In this document: positions 63,617 through 64,000 of the stretch, one piece after another
How positions within the stretch are numbered: position 1 is the stretch's first letter
Layout of the letters: each line of letters starts with the position of its first letter
Assembly: GCF_016908315.1 (NCBI RefSeq)
Contig: NZ_JAFBDQ010000004.1
Location: forward strand, 62,001-126,000
Length of the DNA: 64,000 bases
Source of the DNA: Halanaerobacter jeridensis
GTDB taxonomy: Bacteria > Bacillota > Halanaerobiia > Halobacteroidales > Halobacteroidaceae
Reading direction: 5' to 3'
Translations under genes and position numbers: made by a program
Notes under the pieces: model-generated
Seen by the model: only the letters and a program-made list of their open reading frames with translations
Database searches by the model: none
What the model was told of the DNA's origin: nothing

Positions 63617-64000
63617 ATGACTGATTTACATTCTGTATTGTTAGATGAAGATAAATGTGAAGGCTGTACTAATTGTGTAAAAAATTGTCCGACTGATGCA
63701 ATTAGAGTTCATCAAGGACAAGCAATTATTAAAGATGAGAAGTGTATTGATTGTGGAGAATGTGTGCGTAGTTGTCAACATCATGCTAAACAAATTTCTA
63801 CTGATGGACTAGATAAAATTGGAGATTATAAACATCCTATAGTTTTAGTAGCTCCTAGTTTTTATGGTCAGTTTACGACTGATATTGATCCGGTTAAAAT
63901 AGTAATAGCATTTAAGCAATTAGGGTTTGAAGAAGTTTGGGATGTTGCTTTAGGTGCAGAAGCTTTGACTAGAAAGACAGCTCAATATTTAAAGGATAAT
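63617..64000 (+). CDS. Ferredoxin / [FeFe]-hydrogenase large-subunit C-terminal domain protein (3' end outside window)
   Basis: The first 128 residues are present and the frame runs off the window. Two 4Fe-4S motifs are seen ('CEGCTNCVKNCPTD' and 'CIDCGECVRSCQHHA'), then 'KHPIVLVAPSFYGQF' and 'AFKQLGFEEVWDVALGAEALT', the start of the [FeFe]-hydrogenase large-subunit C-terminal fold used in electron-transfer or sensory hydrogenases. It starts at ATG 63617 after GTGGTG, 13 bases after the HATPase gene. Confidence 0.8.
   Translation, partial: MTDLHSVLLDEDKCEGCTNCVKNCPTDAIRVHQGQAIIKDEKCIDCGECVRSCQHHAKQISTDGLDKIGDYKHPIVLVAPSFYGQFTTDIDPVKIVIAFKQLGFEEVWDVALGAEALTRKTAQYLKDN

Overview
The window is about 64 kb of low-GC Firmicute chromosome. 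It most resembles a sporulating, fermentative, anaerobic member of the Halanaerobiales (Orenia/Halobacteroides-like). This is an inference from gene content and from the acidic, AT-rich coding style; no rRNA is present to confirm it. Supporting content: a sucrose PTS, anaerobic glycerol catabolism with DhaKLM and a BFD/DUF1667-type glycerol-3-phosphate dehydrogenase, a class I [4Fe-4S] fumarase, a sporulation-type LonB, a pyridine-nucleotide-independent thioredoxin reductase candidate, and the start of an [FeFe]-hydrogenase-type cluster. Almost every gene is on the + strand; the one clear exception is a small gene near 61.5-61.8 kb.

Layout. 1-393: end of an OB-fold protein. 394-831: intergenic foldback repeat. 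832-6440: sucrose regulon scrR, scrA, scrB, scrK with two matching LacI-type operators. 6.5-10.6 kb: two M16 peptidase-like proteins and an iron alcohol dehydrogenase. 10.8-12.66 kb: degenerate IS607/IS605-type element with a collapsed tnpA, a TnpB-like gene and structured downstream DNA. 12.67-14.9 kb: split ThrE-type exporter and an M29 aminopeptidase. 15.06-26.66 kb: a glycerol island with glpP, dhaKLM, two tiny membrane proteins, glpK, a three-gene glycerol-3-phosphate dehydrogenase set and a chemoreceptor fused to a PhnD-like binding domain. 26.9-34.8 kb: orphan DhaM, FetAB-like exporter, diguanylate cyclase, thioredoxin reductase-like flavoprotein, hydrogenase-protease-like protein, Fur, CCA transferase, MBL hydrolase. 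35.0-38.5 kb: fumarase, RNase PH, XTPase, phosphoesterase. 38.7-46.8 kb: tig-clpP-clpX-lonB-lon-engB proteostasis cluster. 46.9-52.3 kb: UbiA prenyltransferase, CPBP protease, a valine T-box, GNAT, valS. 52.4-57.7 kb: accessory region with a truncated HEXXH lipoprotein, two paralogous LRR proteins and a serpin-tail-like protein. 57.9-61.4 kb: DUF2157/GDYXXLXY pair and folC. 61.4-64.0 kb: a minus-strand gene with a Fur-box-like site, a SPOR protein, and DRTGG/HATPase/ferredoxin-hydrogenase genes.

The most coherent unusual system is the glycerol island. Three leaders, before dhaK, before the small membrane proteins and before the glpA-like gene, carry the same mutually exclusive antiterminator/terminator architecture. 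Their stem bases differ but remain paired, and the purine-rich loop is conserved, which fits control by GlpP encoded just upstream. Two of the three leaders carry a second, different attenuator in tandem. The same island holds a minimal two-protein putative glycerol transporter and ends in a methyl-accepting protein whose PhnD-like domain appears to sit in the cytoplasm.

Other points of note: a valine (GUA) T-box that heads a GNAT gene instead of lying directly next to valS; foldback repeats abutting gene ends; a TnpB-like protein lacking a zinc ribbon and a recognisable third RuvC carboxylate; and an LRR paralogue pair with unequal repeat number. All functional statements are from reading the sequence and knowledge of families; no database search was run.
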